Shown piece by piece: positions 26,972-34,550 of a stretch of DNA of 35,777 nucleotides (positions within the stretch are counted from its first letter, which is position 1; each line of letters opens with the position of its first letter). The DNA comes from an uncultured Schlesneria sp. (GTDB taxonomy: Bacteria > Planctomycetota > Planctomycetia > Planctomycetales > Planctomycetaceae), in contig CAILLA010000037.1 of the NCBI GenBank assembly GCA_903834925.1, positions 1 through 35,777 of the forward strand, in the 5' to 3' direction. The notes below the pieces were generated by a model. It was not told the origin of the DNA and ran no database searches. It was given only the letters and a program-made list of their open reading frames with translations. The translations under genes and the position numbers were made by a program.

Positions 26972-27068
26972 ACAACAACACTCGTTTGTAGCGACGACGA
27001 ATTTGGCAAGGCAATCGTGTTGTACTGCAATTTGCAATAACGTCATCATCATTTGAATTGAGGTCCAA
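26972..27068 (+). promoter_or_regulatory. Leader/promoter region of the cas operon
   Basis: This 97-bp spacer precedes the first cas gene. It contains the perfect palindrome TGCAATTTGCA at 27026-27036, about 32 nt before the cas5 ATG, a candidate regulator site. GAGG lies 6 nt before the ATG. No definite -35/-10 pair is assigned. Confidence 0.4.
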
Positions 27069-27716
27069 ATGAAGTCATATGAAATCGCGTGCGAAGTCTC
27101 GGGAGCGACCGCGATGTGGACGCGCCCCGACACGGGCGACACTCCGGTCAGTTATCCGGCGCCAACGCTGGGAGCGGTCAAAGGTCTATTCGAGTCGATC
27201 GTTTGGCTCAAATCCGCCGAAGTTGTGCCGAAACGTGTTGAGATTTGTTCCCCGCTTGTCTTCCACACTTACACGACCAATTACGGTGGGCCGTTGAGAA
27301 AGAGCAAAAGCATGCAGAAAGGGAGCGGTTACCAACTCTTGGCAACGGTCCTAATTAACGTCTGCTACAGGCTCTACGGCGTTGTTGAAGCCGACACCAC
27401 GATGAATCGGAGGCTTTCGGAAGAGGCAAAACGTCAACATTCGATTGCACGAAATGGAGCACACGCTTACCAAGAAATGTTTGAGCGACGATTGCGCAAC
27501 GGGCAATGCCATTCGATTCCGTTTTTAGGATGGAAGGAATTCGTACCCGATTATGTAGGGGCGTTTCGTGAAGACACACAGATTTGTACCGACGTCAGCA
27601 CCGTGATTCCCAGTATGTTGTGGCAAGTGTTCCCGACGGGGAAATTTGGCGGTTGGCAGCCAACGTTTCGACAGAACGTGAAGATCGAAAAGGGGGTTCT
27701 AAACTTTGCTCAATGA
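27069..27716 (+). CDS. cas5: Cas5, type I-C (Cas5d), crRNA-processing and Cascade subunit
   Basis: The 215-aa protein matches type I-C Cas5: EVSGATAMWTRPDTGDTPVS, SYPAPTLGAVKGLFESI, RVEICSPLVFHTYTTNYGGP and ERRLRNGQCHSIPFLGWKEF. In type I-C, which lacks Cas6, this protein cuts pre-crRNA and then caps the 5' handle in Cascade. In the characterised enzyme a Lys-His pair before the ERR segment takes part in catalysis; here the matching stretch reads GAHAYQEMFERR, so the lysine seems absent. Its stop overlaps the cas8c TTG start by 11 bp. It is the first gene of the operon. Confidence 0.95.
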   Translation: MKSYEIACEVSGATAMWTRPDTGDTPVSYPAPTLGAVKGLFESIVWLKSAEVVPKRVEICSPLVFHTYTTNYGGPLRKSKSMQKGSGYQLLATVLINVCYRLYGVVEADTTMNRRLSEEAKRQHSIARNGAHAYQEMFERRLRNGQCHSIPFLGWKEFVPDYVGAFREDTQICTDVSTVIPSMLWQVFPTGKFGGWQPTFRQNVKIEKGVLNFAQ

Positions 27717-29826
27717 ACTACACGATCTCGCTCAATGCCTTAAGGCCGTTGAAGTGACGATGGACTCTTGGCACACACACTTCAAGACGTGTCCGAAATC
27801 GACCGCAACATTCTGCCTTCTTCTCAATTCAATGGGCCAAGTTGTAGACCTTGAGCCGATCGTGGACCGCGAACGACTCGGCTCGCTTCGGAAGTGGGAA
27901 GTCGCAGCGGGCGTTTCATTCCCAGCATTCAATGTGTTACCGCTGTACGAGCCCACGTGCGATGTTGCAAAGCAGGCGGCCGTCGAATTGCGGAAGGCTG
28001 TGACATCGAAGACGCCGCCGAAGACGGATGAGACCTATCAACGACTCCAGAGAATCATCGGATCGTCAGCGTCTTTATGGGTAAAGAAGGAACCAACGCG
28101 AATCACGAAATGCGTGGCAACACTGGCCGAGGAAATCGTCAGAACGTTGGGCGATCCGCCTGATGAATTCGTTTCGATCTTGGAATTGATCGGACGTACA
28201 AGAAAACTGACCGCCGAGGGTCTCCACGCGCAACTGGCGTCACTATTGGCTAAAAAGATTGCCGAAATGCCAAGTTTGGCTGAAGATTGGTTTGACGCAC
28301 TCTTCTTTCACAGTGGAAAGGAACCAAAGAAATGGTCGTTGATCGCCGAACTCTCGGACCGTTCCGCATTTGCGTACCCGGCGAATCATGATCGCGTCCA
28401 AATGTGGATGAATACCCGATTTCAGGCGCACGATGCACCGTCGGCACAAACATCCGAGGAAAGCGTGAACAACCAGCCAGACGCGTTTGCCAACCCGGCG
28501 ATTCGTCTTCTCGATAGCTTTCCTTCGGTGCGGTTGCCCGTTTTAGGAAATGTCATTTTGAGGTCCATGTCGAGCGAATCGCCGTGCCAACGGCGGTATG
28601 GTTTCGCCGATTCGCAATCGTGTCGTGTCGGACAATCGACGCGGCAAGAGATGAAAACAGCACTCGAATGGATCGGTCATCCCGATCGGCGCGAGCGAAC
28701 GTGGTGCGATGTGTCGTCATTGAATGGAGTCAGCGGATCCCTTTTCGCTTACCCGTCCGAGAAGCCCGAGACTGCCCCGGAACTTGCTGGCCTGATTGTG
28801 GGTCCAGATGAAGGGCTCGATCCTGACGGGGCGAGATTTGAAGCGCTCGCCGCACGCGTGACAACGAGTCTGACGCGGTTGTCGCATGAACATCCAGATT
28901 CCGAAGTTCGCGTCTTTGTGTTGTCGAAGCCTGATGGGTTTCGCACTAAGGTCGTGATCAGCGGGCGGTATTCGGTCAACCGGCTGTTGGAAGGCACTAA
29001 CGAATGGAAAGTATTCTGTCTTAACTTGCCGTCACTTTTGATTCGCAAGTTCGGACCGAATAAAGGAGACAAACCTTTTTGGGCCGAGCCATATATTCCT
29101 TACCCAGCGGAAGTCGTCAGCAGTCTGAACACGGCTTGGGAACGCGCAGGAACCCACGCGGAACAAGTACCGGGTTTCGCGATCGGCGACGGTTTGGGAT
29201 TGTTACTCGAAGACGGCGTCGTGTTGAAATCTATCGCGACACGAGCGATTCGCACTTTCATTGCGAATTCGTTGAGTCTTGCATTGGCCCTCGGTCAGTC
29301 GCATCGGCAGGGATTGGTTCATCCAATGAGCAAGAAATACGCGAAGCAAGCGCTTTTGTTGCCCAGCATCTTTGGTTTACTTCTGGCCAAACTTGGCCGG
29401 ATGAAAGGAGACTACATGAAAGGTCCACCGTATCTTGTCGGTCGTTTACTGAGTTTGGCTGACCAACTTCACGTTGAGTACTGCCTTGATGAGAGAAAAG
29501 GGCAGATACCAAGTCAACTTTTCGGCAGTGCCCTGATGCCCACCGCCCTCGAACAACCGGAGAAAGCGATGGCGTTGCTGTGTCAACGAATCCCACCTTA
29601 TAAGAACTGGGCGACTCGATTGCAGGAAGGTGAACGAGTCGGTCTCACCAAGTTTCTACTCAGCGAGATGGGACGACTATGCAATCAGCTGAAAGAATGC
29701 GGGATCCCAAAAACGTCCGACGACACGGACAAAGCGGAGATGCTTCTCGGATATTTGGCCGCAAACGTAAAGTCAAAAGAACCCACCGATTCAACAGAAT
29801 CCACACTTGAAGGAGCTTCCACATGA
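27706..29826 (+). CDS. cas8c: Cas8c (Csd1), large subunit of type I-C Cascade
   Basis: The 706-aa protein occupies the Cas8c place between cas5 and cas7 and begins LNELHDLAQCLKAVE, as in Csd1 proteins. Cas8c recognises the PAM and opens target DNA. It is longer than many family members (usually around 550-650 aa). The start is TTG with AGGGGG about 8 nt upstream; it overlaps the end of cas5 by 11 bp, and its stop overlaps the cas7 start as ATGA, so translation is probably coupled. The C-terminal 136 residues can also be made separately as Cas11c. Confidence 0.92.
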   Translation: MLNELHDLAQCLKAVEVTMDSWHTHFKTCPKSTATFCLLLNSMGQVVDLEPIVDRERLGSLRKWEVAAGVSFPAFNVLPLYEPTCDVAKQAAVELRKAVTSKTPPKTDETYQRLQRIIGSSASLWVKKEPTRITKCVATLAEEIVRTLGDPPDEFVSILELIGRTRKLTAEGLHAQLASLLAKKIAEMPSLAEDWFDALFFHSGKEPKKWSLIAELSDRSAFAYPANHDRVQMWMNTRFQAHDAPSAQTSEESVNNQPDAFANPAIRLLDSFPSVRLPVLGNVILRSMSSESPCQRRYGFADSQSCRVGQSTRQEMKTALEWIGHPDRRERTWCDVSSLNGVSGSLFAYPSEKPETAPELAGLIVGPDEGLDPDGARFEALAARVTTSLTRLSHEHPDSEVRVFVLSKPDGFRTKVVISGRYSVNRLLEGTNEWKVFCLNLPSLLIRKFGPNKGDKPFWAEPYIPYPAEVVSSLNTAWERAGTHAEQVPGFAIGDGLGLLLEDGVVLKSIATRAIRTFIANSLSLALALGQSHRQGLVHPMSKKYAKQALLLPSIFGLLLAKLGRMKGDYMKGPPYLVGRLLSLADQLHVEYCLDERKGQIPSQLFGSALMPTALEQPEKAMALLCQRIPPYKNWATRLQEGERVGLTKFLLSEMGRLCNQLKECGIPKTSDDTDKAEMLLGYLAANVKSKEPTDSTESTLEGAST
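29416..29826 (+). CDS. cas11c: Cas11c small subunit from internal start in cas8c
   Basis: Within cas8c and in frame, AAAGGAG (29404-29410) lies 5 nt before an ATG at 29416, encoding a 136-aa product starting KGPPYLVGRLLSLADQLHVE. In type I-C systems the small subunit Cas11c is known to be translated from such an internal start in the cas8c 3' part, and the complex needs it. Another ATG at 29401 lies just upstream. Expression is inferred; the site itself is directly visible. Confidence 0.7.
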   Translation: MKGPPYLVGRLLSLADQLHVEYCLDERKGQIPSQLFGSALMPTALEQPEKAMALLCQRIPPYKNWATRLQEGERVGLTKFLLSEMGRLCNQLKECGIPKTSDDTDKAEMLLGYLAANVKSKEPTDSTESTLEGAST

Positions 29827-30689
29827 GCGCACATGACCTGGAACCGATAATTCGAGCGACCGGCCTGCTGGTGATCGAAGTCATCAACTCAAATCCCAAC
29901 GGCGACCCGGACCGTGAGAGCGATCCGCGACAGCGGCCAGATGGTAAGGGTGAGATCTCACCCGTTTCATTCAAGCGTAAAGTTCGTGATTTGATCGAGA
30001 ATCAAGACGGTGACGTTTGGAAGGAGACAAGCAAGGACATGAACCTTGATCCGAAACGTTTCGTGATTCTTGAGTCACGCGGCCGCGATCGAAAGGCGAT
30101 CGACAAGGAGTTGAAGGACGGCGGAAACGTGTTTAAAGACAAATATTGGGATGGTCGCGTTTTCGGAAATACTTTTCTTGAAGAAGGAGGGGCCGACACA
30201 ATCAGAACTGGTGTCGTTCAGTTCGGGCTTGGACTATCCGTCGCTCCCATCGACATCAGTCGCCACACCAATACAAGCAAGTCCGGCGTTCAAGAAGGAA
30301 AGGATCGTGGAATGGCTCCTATGGGATATCGATTTGTACCTCATGGTGTTTACTGCATGCCCTTCTTCGTAAATCCAAGTGCGGCTCATAAGTCGGGGTG
30401 TACGAAGCAAGATATCGAGTTATTGCTCAAAATGATTCCATATGCCTACCCGCACACACGCTCGCATGCGCGCCCAATGGTCGAGGTTCGTCACGCTTGG
30501 TACATCGAGCACAAGAACGTCTTGGGCTCGTGCTCGGACTTCGCGCTGCTCGCGGCACTAACACCAAAGAAGCAGCACGATGCTGGTAAACCATCGAATT
30601 CATGGAATGAATATGACGTCCCGAGCGGGTTGCCTGAGAAACTGAAAGCGAAGGTTGGCTTGGTGCGTGACCTCGTGGATTTATCATGA
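29823..30689 (+). CDS. cas7: Cas7, type I-C (Csd2), Cascade backbone
   Basis: The 288-aa protein has the Csd2 signature at its N-terminus, LLVIEVINSNPNGDPDRESD, followed by SPVSFKRKVRDLIEN, then DGRVFGNTFLEEG and a TIRTGVVQFGLGLSVAPIDI segment. Cas7 subunits polymerise along the crRNA to form the backbone. The ATG overlaps the cas8c stop and its stop overlaps the cas3 start (both ATGA), so synthesis is likely coupled. Length is normal. Confidence 0.96.
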   Translation: MSAHDLEPIIRATGLLVIEVINSNPNGDPDRESDPRQRPDGKGEISPVSFKRKVRDLIENQDGDVWKETSKDMNLDPKRFVILESRGRDRKAIDKELKDGGNVFKDKYWDGRVFGNTFLEEGGADTIRTGVVQFGLGLSVAPIDISRHTNTSKSGVQEGKDRGMAPMGYRFVPHGVYCMPFFVNPSAAHKSGCTKQDIELLLKMIPYAYPHTRSHARPMVEVRHAWYIEHKNVLGSCSDFALLAALTPKKQHDAGKPSNSWNEYDVPSGLPEKLKAKVGLVRDLVDLS

Positions 30690-32911
30690 CCTATTTGGCT
30701 CACAGCGCGAGGCCGGCGCGCGGCATCCCGGAGCAGGAATACCGGGACCATATCGAAAACGTCGTTGCCGGTGCGGTGTGCAACGCTGACCGTGCCGCTG
30801 TCTTCTCGGCGAAGTACGGCGACTTGTTGCGACAAGCCGTCAGACTGGCAGCGGAGTTCCATGACCTAGGAAAGCTCGACGACGGCAACCAGGAAGTGTT
30901 GCGAAACAATCATGGCAAGATGTTGAACCACGTTGACGCTGGCGTAGCGCATTTACTGCACGACGCGCGCGGCGATTCCAAGCTTCTCGCAGCGATCGTG
31001 GCCTTCGCACATCACATCGGCCTTCCCGCATGGGCCGATGAATCGACTCGTGGCAAAGGATTGATACTTCGCGATGCAGAACCGACATCAATTGGTGTCA
31101 CGCTACGAGAGATTACGAATCAACGATTATGCGAGTATCTCCGACGTCACGCCAACGCTGGTTCCAAGCTTCAACCGGCGGAACCCATTAATCCAAGGCT
31201 GTTTCTGAACCCTCTGCTTTGGAGAATTGCTTTGTCGTGTCTCGTCGATGCGGATCATTCCGACACCGCTCGGCACTATCGCGATCCAGTTGTGAATCAG
31301 CTACCGCCGTTATTGGCTCCAGAGCACCGATTGAAGTCGCTCGACGAATACGTGGCCGAACTCGGTCGCGGCCATGAAGACGAACGAACCCAGTTACGGG
31401 CGACGGTCTATCACCAATGTCATGAGGCGGACTGTTCAGAGGGTTTTTTCGCGTGCGACAGTCCGGTCGGTTCAGGGAAAACGACCGCGATAATGGGCCA
31501 TCTCTTGAAAGCGTCGGCGGCAAAGAATCTACGGAGAATTTTCGTGGTATTGCCATTTACGAACATCATCGATCAGTCGGTCGGCGTATACCGAAAGGCG
31601 TTGGTTCAAATTGGTGAAGTGGCCGAAAACATCGTTGTCGCGCATCATCACAGGGCTGAGTTCGATGATCCCAACGCGCGCCAGTACTCATTCCTGTGGC
31701 ACGCCCCCGTTGTGGTGACTACAGCGGTGCAGTTCTTCGAGACGCTGGCGGCGTGCAGCCCGGCATCGGTGCGTAAGCTCCATCAAATTGCCGGGTCAGC
31801 GATCTTCATTGACGAAGCTCACACGGCCCTGCCAGCTCATCTTTGGCCGCAAGCATGGAAGTGGTTGCGAGAACTTGAGCGAGATTGGAGTTGTCATATC
31901 GTACTCGGTTCGGGATCGATGCATCGCTTCTGGGAACTGCCAGACTTTGTCGATCCGCCGATCATGCTTCCGCCGCTTGTGCCAGATTCGGTGCGTGAGA
32001 CGTCAGCGGATCATGAACGGCGTCGTGTGAAATATCGCAGCCACGCGGAACCGCTCGATTTTGAGATGCTTGCGAAGTTCGTTAAGAAAACCGATGGCCC
32101 GCGGCTGTTGATCGTCAACACCGTACAGTCCGCAGCCGCGATTGCGCGGAGTCTGGCGATAGAGTTCGGCGGCGAGCACGTCGAACATCTTTCGACCGCA
32201 CTCACGCCGCGTGACCGACAGGCAACTTTGGAACTGGTCAAGCTACGACTTCAGCAACCAAACCATCGCGACTGGACACTTGTGGCCACCTCATGCGTCG
32301 AGGCTGGCGTTGATTTTTCGTTTCGCACGGGCATTCGCGAGCGGTGCAGCTTGACCAGTTTATTGCAAACCTCTGGTCGCGTGAATCGCTCCAAAGAGTA
32401 CGAGGAAGCTGACGTTTGGGACATTCAACTCCGACACGACCACCTGCTTAGGGCTCATCCAGCGTTTGAAGCATCCGCGCGGGTCTTGGGTGAGTTGTTC
32501 GTCGAGAACAAAGTAAGCCCCGACGCCTGCACGGAGGCACTGCGACGAGAGATCAGGCAAGAAGGAATGCCGAGAAAGAAGAATGATATCGACGTTGCCG
32601 AACGAAACGCAAACTTTCCGAAAGTCGAGGAGCTCTTCCGCGTGATCGACAGCGACACCGTAACAGCCATCGTGGACGGGCCATTGGTCCTGCGTTTGGA
32701 GGCGTACGAGAAGGTCACTCGCGCTGAGTTGCAATCGGCTTCCGTCCAAATCTGGCACAACAAAGAACAAGAATTTGGGCTTGAACGTCTGGAAAGAGTT
32801 CTCGGATACGAGGATCTGAGGAAATGGGTACTGCCGTATGACAAATTTTTGGGCTATATGGCAGGTGTCTTGCCGCTGATAGACGGCGGTCGCAACGGTT
32901 TTATCATTTAA
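30686..32911 (+). CDS. cas3: Cas3 nuclease-helicase (HD plus DEAH)
   Basis: The 741-aa protein has an N-terminal HD nuclease domain: H22, AEFHDLGKLDDG with His59-Asp60, H82 and the AHH at 108-110. The SF2 helicase follows: Walker A SPVGSGKTT near residues 257-265, FIDEAHTALPA near 372-382, and motif VI SGRVNRS near 562. Cas3 is recruited by target-bound Cascade and degrades DNA. In the standard type I-C order cas3 is first; here it follows cas7 with an ATGA overlap. cas4 starts 11 bp after its stop. Confidence 0.95.
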   Translation: MTYLAHSARPARGIPEQEYRDHIENVVAGAVCNADRAAVFSAKYGDLLRQAVRLAAEFHDLGKLDDGNQEVLRNNHGKMLNHVDAGVAHLLHDARGDSKLLAAIVAFAHHIGLPAWADESTRGKGLILRDAEPTSIGVTLREITNQRLCEYLRRHANAGSKLQPAEPINPRLFLNPLLWRIALSCLVDADHSDTARHYRDPVVNQLPPLLAPEHRLKSLDEYVAELGRGHEDERTQLRATVYHQCHEADCSEGFFACDSPVGSGKTTAIMGHLLKASAAKNLRRIFVVLPFTNIIDQSVGVYRKALVQIGEVAENIVVAHHHRAEFDDPNARQYSFLWHAPVVVTTAVQFFETLAACSPASVRKLHQIAGSAIFIDEAHTALPAHLWPQAWKWLRELERDWSCHIVLGSGSMHRFWELPDFVDPPIMLPPLVPDSVRETSADHERRRVKYRSHAEPLDFEMLAKFVKKTDGPRLLIVNTVQSAAAIARSLAIEFGGEHVEHLSTALTPRDRQATLELVKLRLQQPNHRDWTLVATSCVEAGVDFSFRTGIRERCSLTSLLQTSGRVNRSKEYEEADVWDIQLRHDHLLRAHPAFEASARVLGELFVENKVSPDACTEALRREIRQEGMPRKKNDIDVAERNANFPKVEELFRVIDSDTVTAIVDGPLVLRLEAYEKVTRAELQSASVQIWHNKEQEFGLERLERVLGYEDLRKWVLPYDKFLGYMAGVLPLIDGGRNGFII

Positions 32912-32922
32912 CGGATGACCAC

Positions 32923-33609
32923 ATGTCTCCCAATGCATCTTCACCAGTTGACGACGATTACCAACCCATCAGCGCATTAAACGACTTGCTGTATTGCGAG
33001 CGGCGGTGTGCTTTGCATCGGATTGAGAACGTTTGGGTCGATAATGTCCATACGGTCTCGGGGACGTTCTCGCATGAACGGGCGGATCGGCCTGTGGATT
33101 GGAAATGTGAAACCGGACGTGAGGTGCATGGGATCTGGCTGAAATCGGATCGACTGAAACTGGTCGGCAAGGCGGATGTTGTCGAATTTCATCCTCGGGC
33201 CGATGGCCCGGATCAGCCGTTTCCTGTCGAATACAAACGTGGCAAACGACGGAAATGGGATAATGATGATGTCCAGCTTTGTGCTCAGGCAATTTGCCTC
33301 GAAGAGATGCTCGGTATTCCGATCCCGCGTGGCGCAATCTTTCACATCAAAACCAAACGTCGACGTGACGTCGAATTCACTCCGACGCTTCGGAACAAAA
33401 CGGAAATGGCCGCGCGGCGATTACACGAATTAATCGATGCGGGAGTGACGCCACCTCCGATCCTCAAACCGCAATGCGATGGGTGTTCTCTTTTGGAAGT
33501 CTGCCTCCCCAAAGTTTTCGTCAAAACAAACACGGTCGCCGATTACGTCCATTCGTTATGGAAGGTCTCGCCCGAGACCGATCCAGATTTCGATGAGGGA
33601 ATTGAATAA
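32923..33609 (+). CDS. cas4: Cas4 RecB-like nuclease
   Basis: The 228-aa protein has the Cas4 fold: YCERRC near residues 24-29, the RecB motifs GKADVVEF (Asp85) and PVEYKRGK (Glu103, Lys105), then DDVQLCAQAICLEE with Gln118/Gln122, and the C-terminal cysteine set CDGCSLLEVC (185, 188, 194). With Cys25 these would bind an iron-sulphur cluster. Cas4 trims and selects PAM-containing prespacers with Cas1-Cas2. It starts 11 bp after cas3 and ends where the REP cluster begins; cas1 comes only 0.94 kb later. Confidence 0.95.
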   Translation: MSPNASSPVDDDYQPISALNDLLYCERRCALHRIENVWVDNVHTVSGTFSHERADRPVDWKCETGREVHGIWLKSDRLKLVGKADVVEFHPRADGPDQPFPVEYKRGKRRKWDNDDVQLCAQAICLEEMLGIPIPRGAIFHIKTKRRRDVEFTPTLRNKTEMAARRLHELIDAGVTPPPILKPQCDGCSLLEVCLPKVFVKTNTVADYVHSLWKVSPETDPDFDEGIE

Positions 33610-33627
33610 ACGGGTTTCAACCCCGAT

Positions 33628-33730
33628 GTTTTCGTATTAGTCGCGAATGCGACGCAGGCATAAAGCCCGGGGTTTCAACCCCGGGAAAACGGCATTAACA
33701 AACCAAAAAAGCCCTGAAAGGGCGGAGGAG
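33628..33730 (+). repeat. REP-like element, copy A
   Basis: This 103-bp element starts GTTTTCGTATTAG, then TCGCGAATGCGA, a perfect CCCGGGGTTTCAACCCCGGG palindrome, and ends with a smaller GCCCT/AGGGC hairpin plus GGAGGAG. Copies B (33976) and C (35638) share this order. A truncated GGGTTTCAACCCC hairpin lies just before it. Confidence 0.88.
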
Positions 33731-33869
33731 ATCTTTCATTACGAATCCATTTCGCGAAACGGGCACGTTTTCAACGAACCAGTTTCACCTGCGCCCTTAA
33801 CAGGGCTTCGGAATTCGGGTGGGGGGGCGTGACCTGACCTGTCCTGGGGCTGAAGCCACCAGGCTATAC

Positions 33870-33945
33870 ACCTGCGTCGCTTCGCGACTTTGAAAACCGT
33901 GATCGCTTCGCGACTTTGAAAACCAGGATCGCTTCGCGACCATAA
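33870..33945 (-). repeat. Inverted partial REP units, about 26-bp period
   Basis: Three units with TCGCTTCGCGA start near 33875, 33902 and 33928; the first two share CGCTTCGCGACTTTGAAAAC. The segment 33870-33887 is the exact reverse complement of 18 bases in REP copy C (35643-35660). It is thus a cluster of REP heads in the opposite orientation. Confidence 0.75.
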
Positions 33946-33975
33946 TCGCGACGGTCGTTTGGCGATGACGACTTC

Positions 33976-34540
33976 GTTTTCGTATTAGTCGCGAATGCGA
34001 CGCAGGCATGCAGCCCGGGGTTTCAACCCCGGGAAAACGACATCCACAAACCCAAAAAGCCCCTGCGGGGCGGAGGAGTCCTTTGACATGGGCGGTACGA
34101 TGACCAACCTGGTGTACCATATGGTTTTCAGCACCAAACACCGCGACCCGCTGATTCAACCCGTATTCCAAAAGAGGCTGTATTCCTATCTCGGCGGCAT
34201 CATCCGTGAGGAAGGGGCCGTTCTAATGGAAGCGGGAGGGATGCCCGACCACATTCATCTTTTAACTCGACTTAAACCGGTTCATTCCGTCGCCGGGTTT
34301 TTGAAGATCGTTAAATCCAAATCATCGAAATGGGTCAACGACGAAAAACTGTCACCGACCAGGTTTCACTGGCAGGCCGGGTACGGTGCGTTCACGGTGA
34401 GCGCATCACAAATTCCAACGGTCGCAAAATACATCCAGAACCAGGAACAGCACCATCGGCGCAAAACGTTTCAGGATGAGTTTCTTAACCTGCTGAAACG
34501 ACACGAAATTGAATACGACGAAAAATACCTCTGGGATTAA
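33976..34540 (+). mobile_element. REP element copy B plus REP-associated tyrosine transposase unit
   Basis: REP copy B (33976-34078) is nearly identical to copy A in its first 80 bases and ends GCCCCTGCGGGGCGGAGGAG. The transposase follows directly. Together they form a unit inserted between cas4 and cas1. No clear right-end copy lies before cas1; the next REP in the same orientation is copy C after cas1. Confidence 0.7.
34088..34540 (+). CDS. REP-associated / IS200-type Y1 tyrosine transposase
   Basis: The 150-aa protein is a single-domain HUH Y1 transposase: NLVYHMVFSTKHRDP near the start, the HUH pair in MPDHIHLLTRL, and the C-terminal helix AKYIQNQEQHHRR with the probable catalytic tyrosine. 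It would bind and cut single-stranded hairpins such as the REP elements. The ATG at 34088 has GGAGGAG of REP copy B 9 nt upstream; ATG at 34100 is a second choice. The stop is 10 nt before the cas1 ATG. Intact-looking. IS200/IS605 TnpA and RAYT are hard to tell apart here; REP context favours RAYT. Confidence 0.88.
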   Translation: MGGTMTNLVYHMVFSTKHRDPLIQPVFQKRLYSYLGGIIREEGAVLMEAGGMPDHIHLLTRLKPVHSVAGFLKIVKSKSSKWVNDEKLSPTRFHWQAGYGAFTVSASQIPTVAKYIQNQEQHHRRKTFQDEFLNLLKRHEIEYDEKYLWD

Positions 34541-34550
34541 ACGTGAAACG

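Noticed and set aside
33647-33832. Small open frame within the REP cluster
   Set aside because: It reads through REP hairpins and has no ribosome site of its own; the sequence is explained by the repeats.
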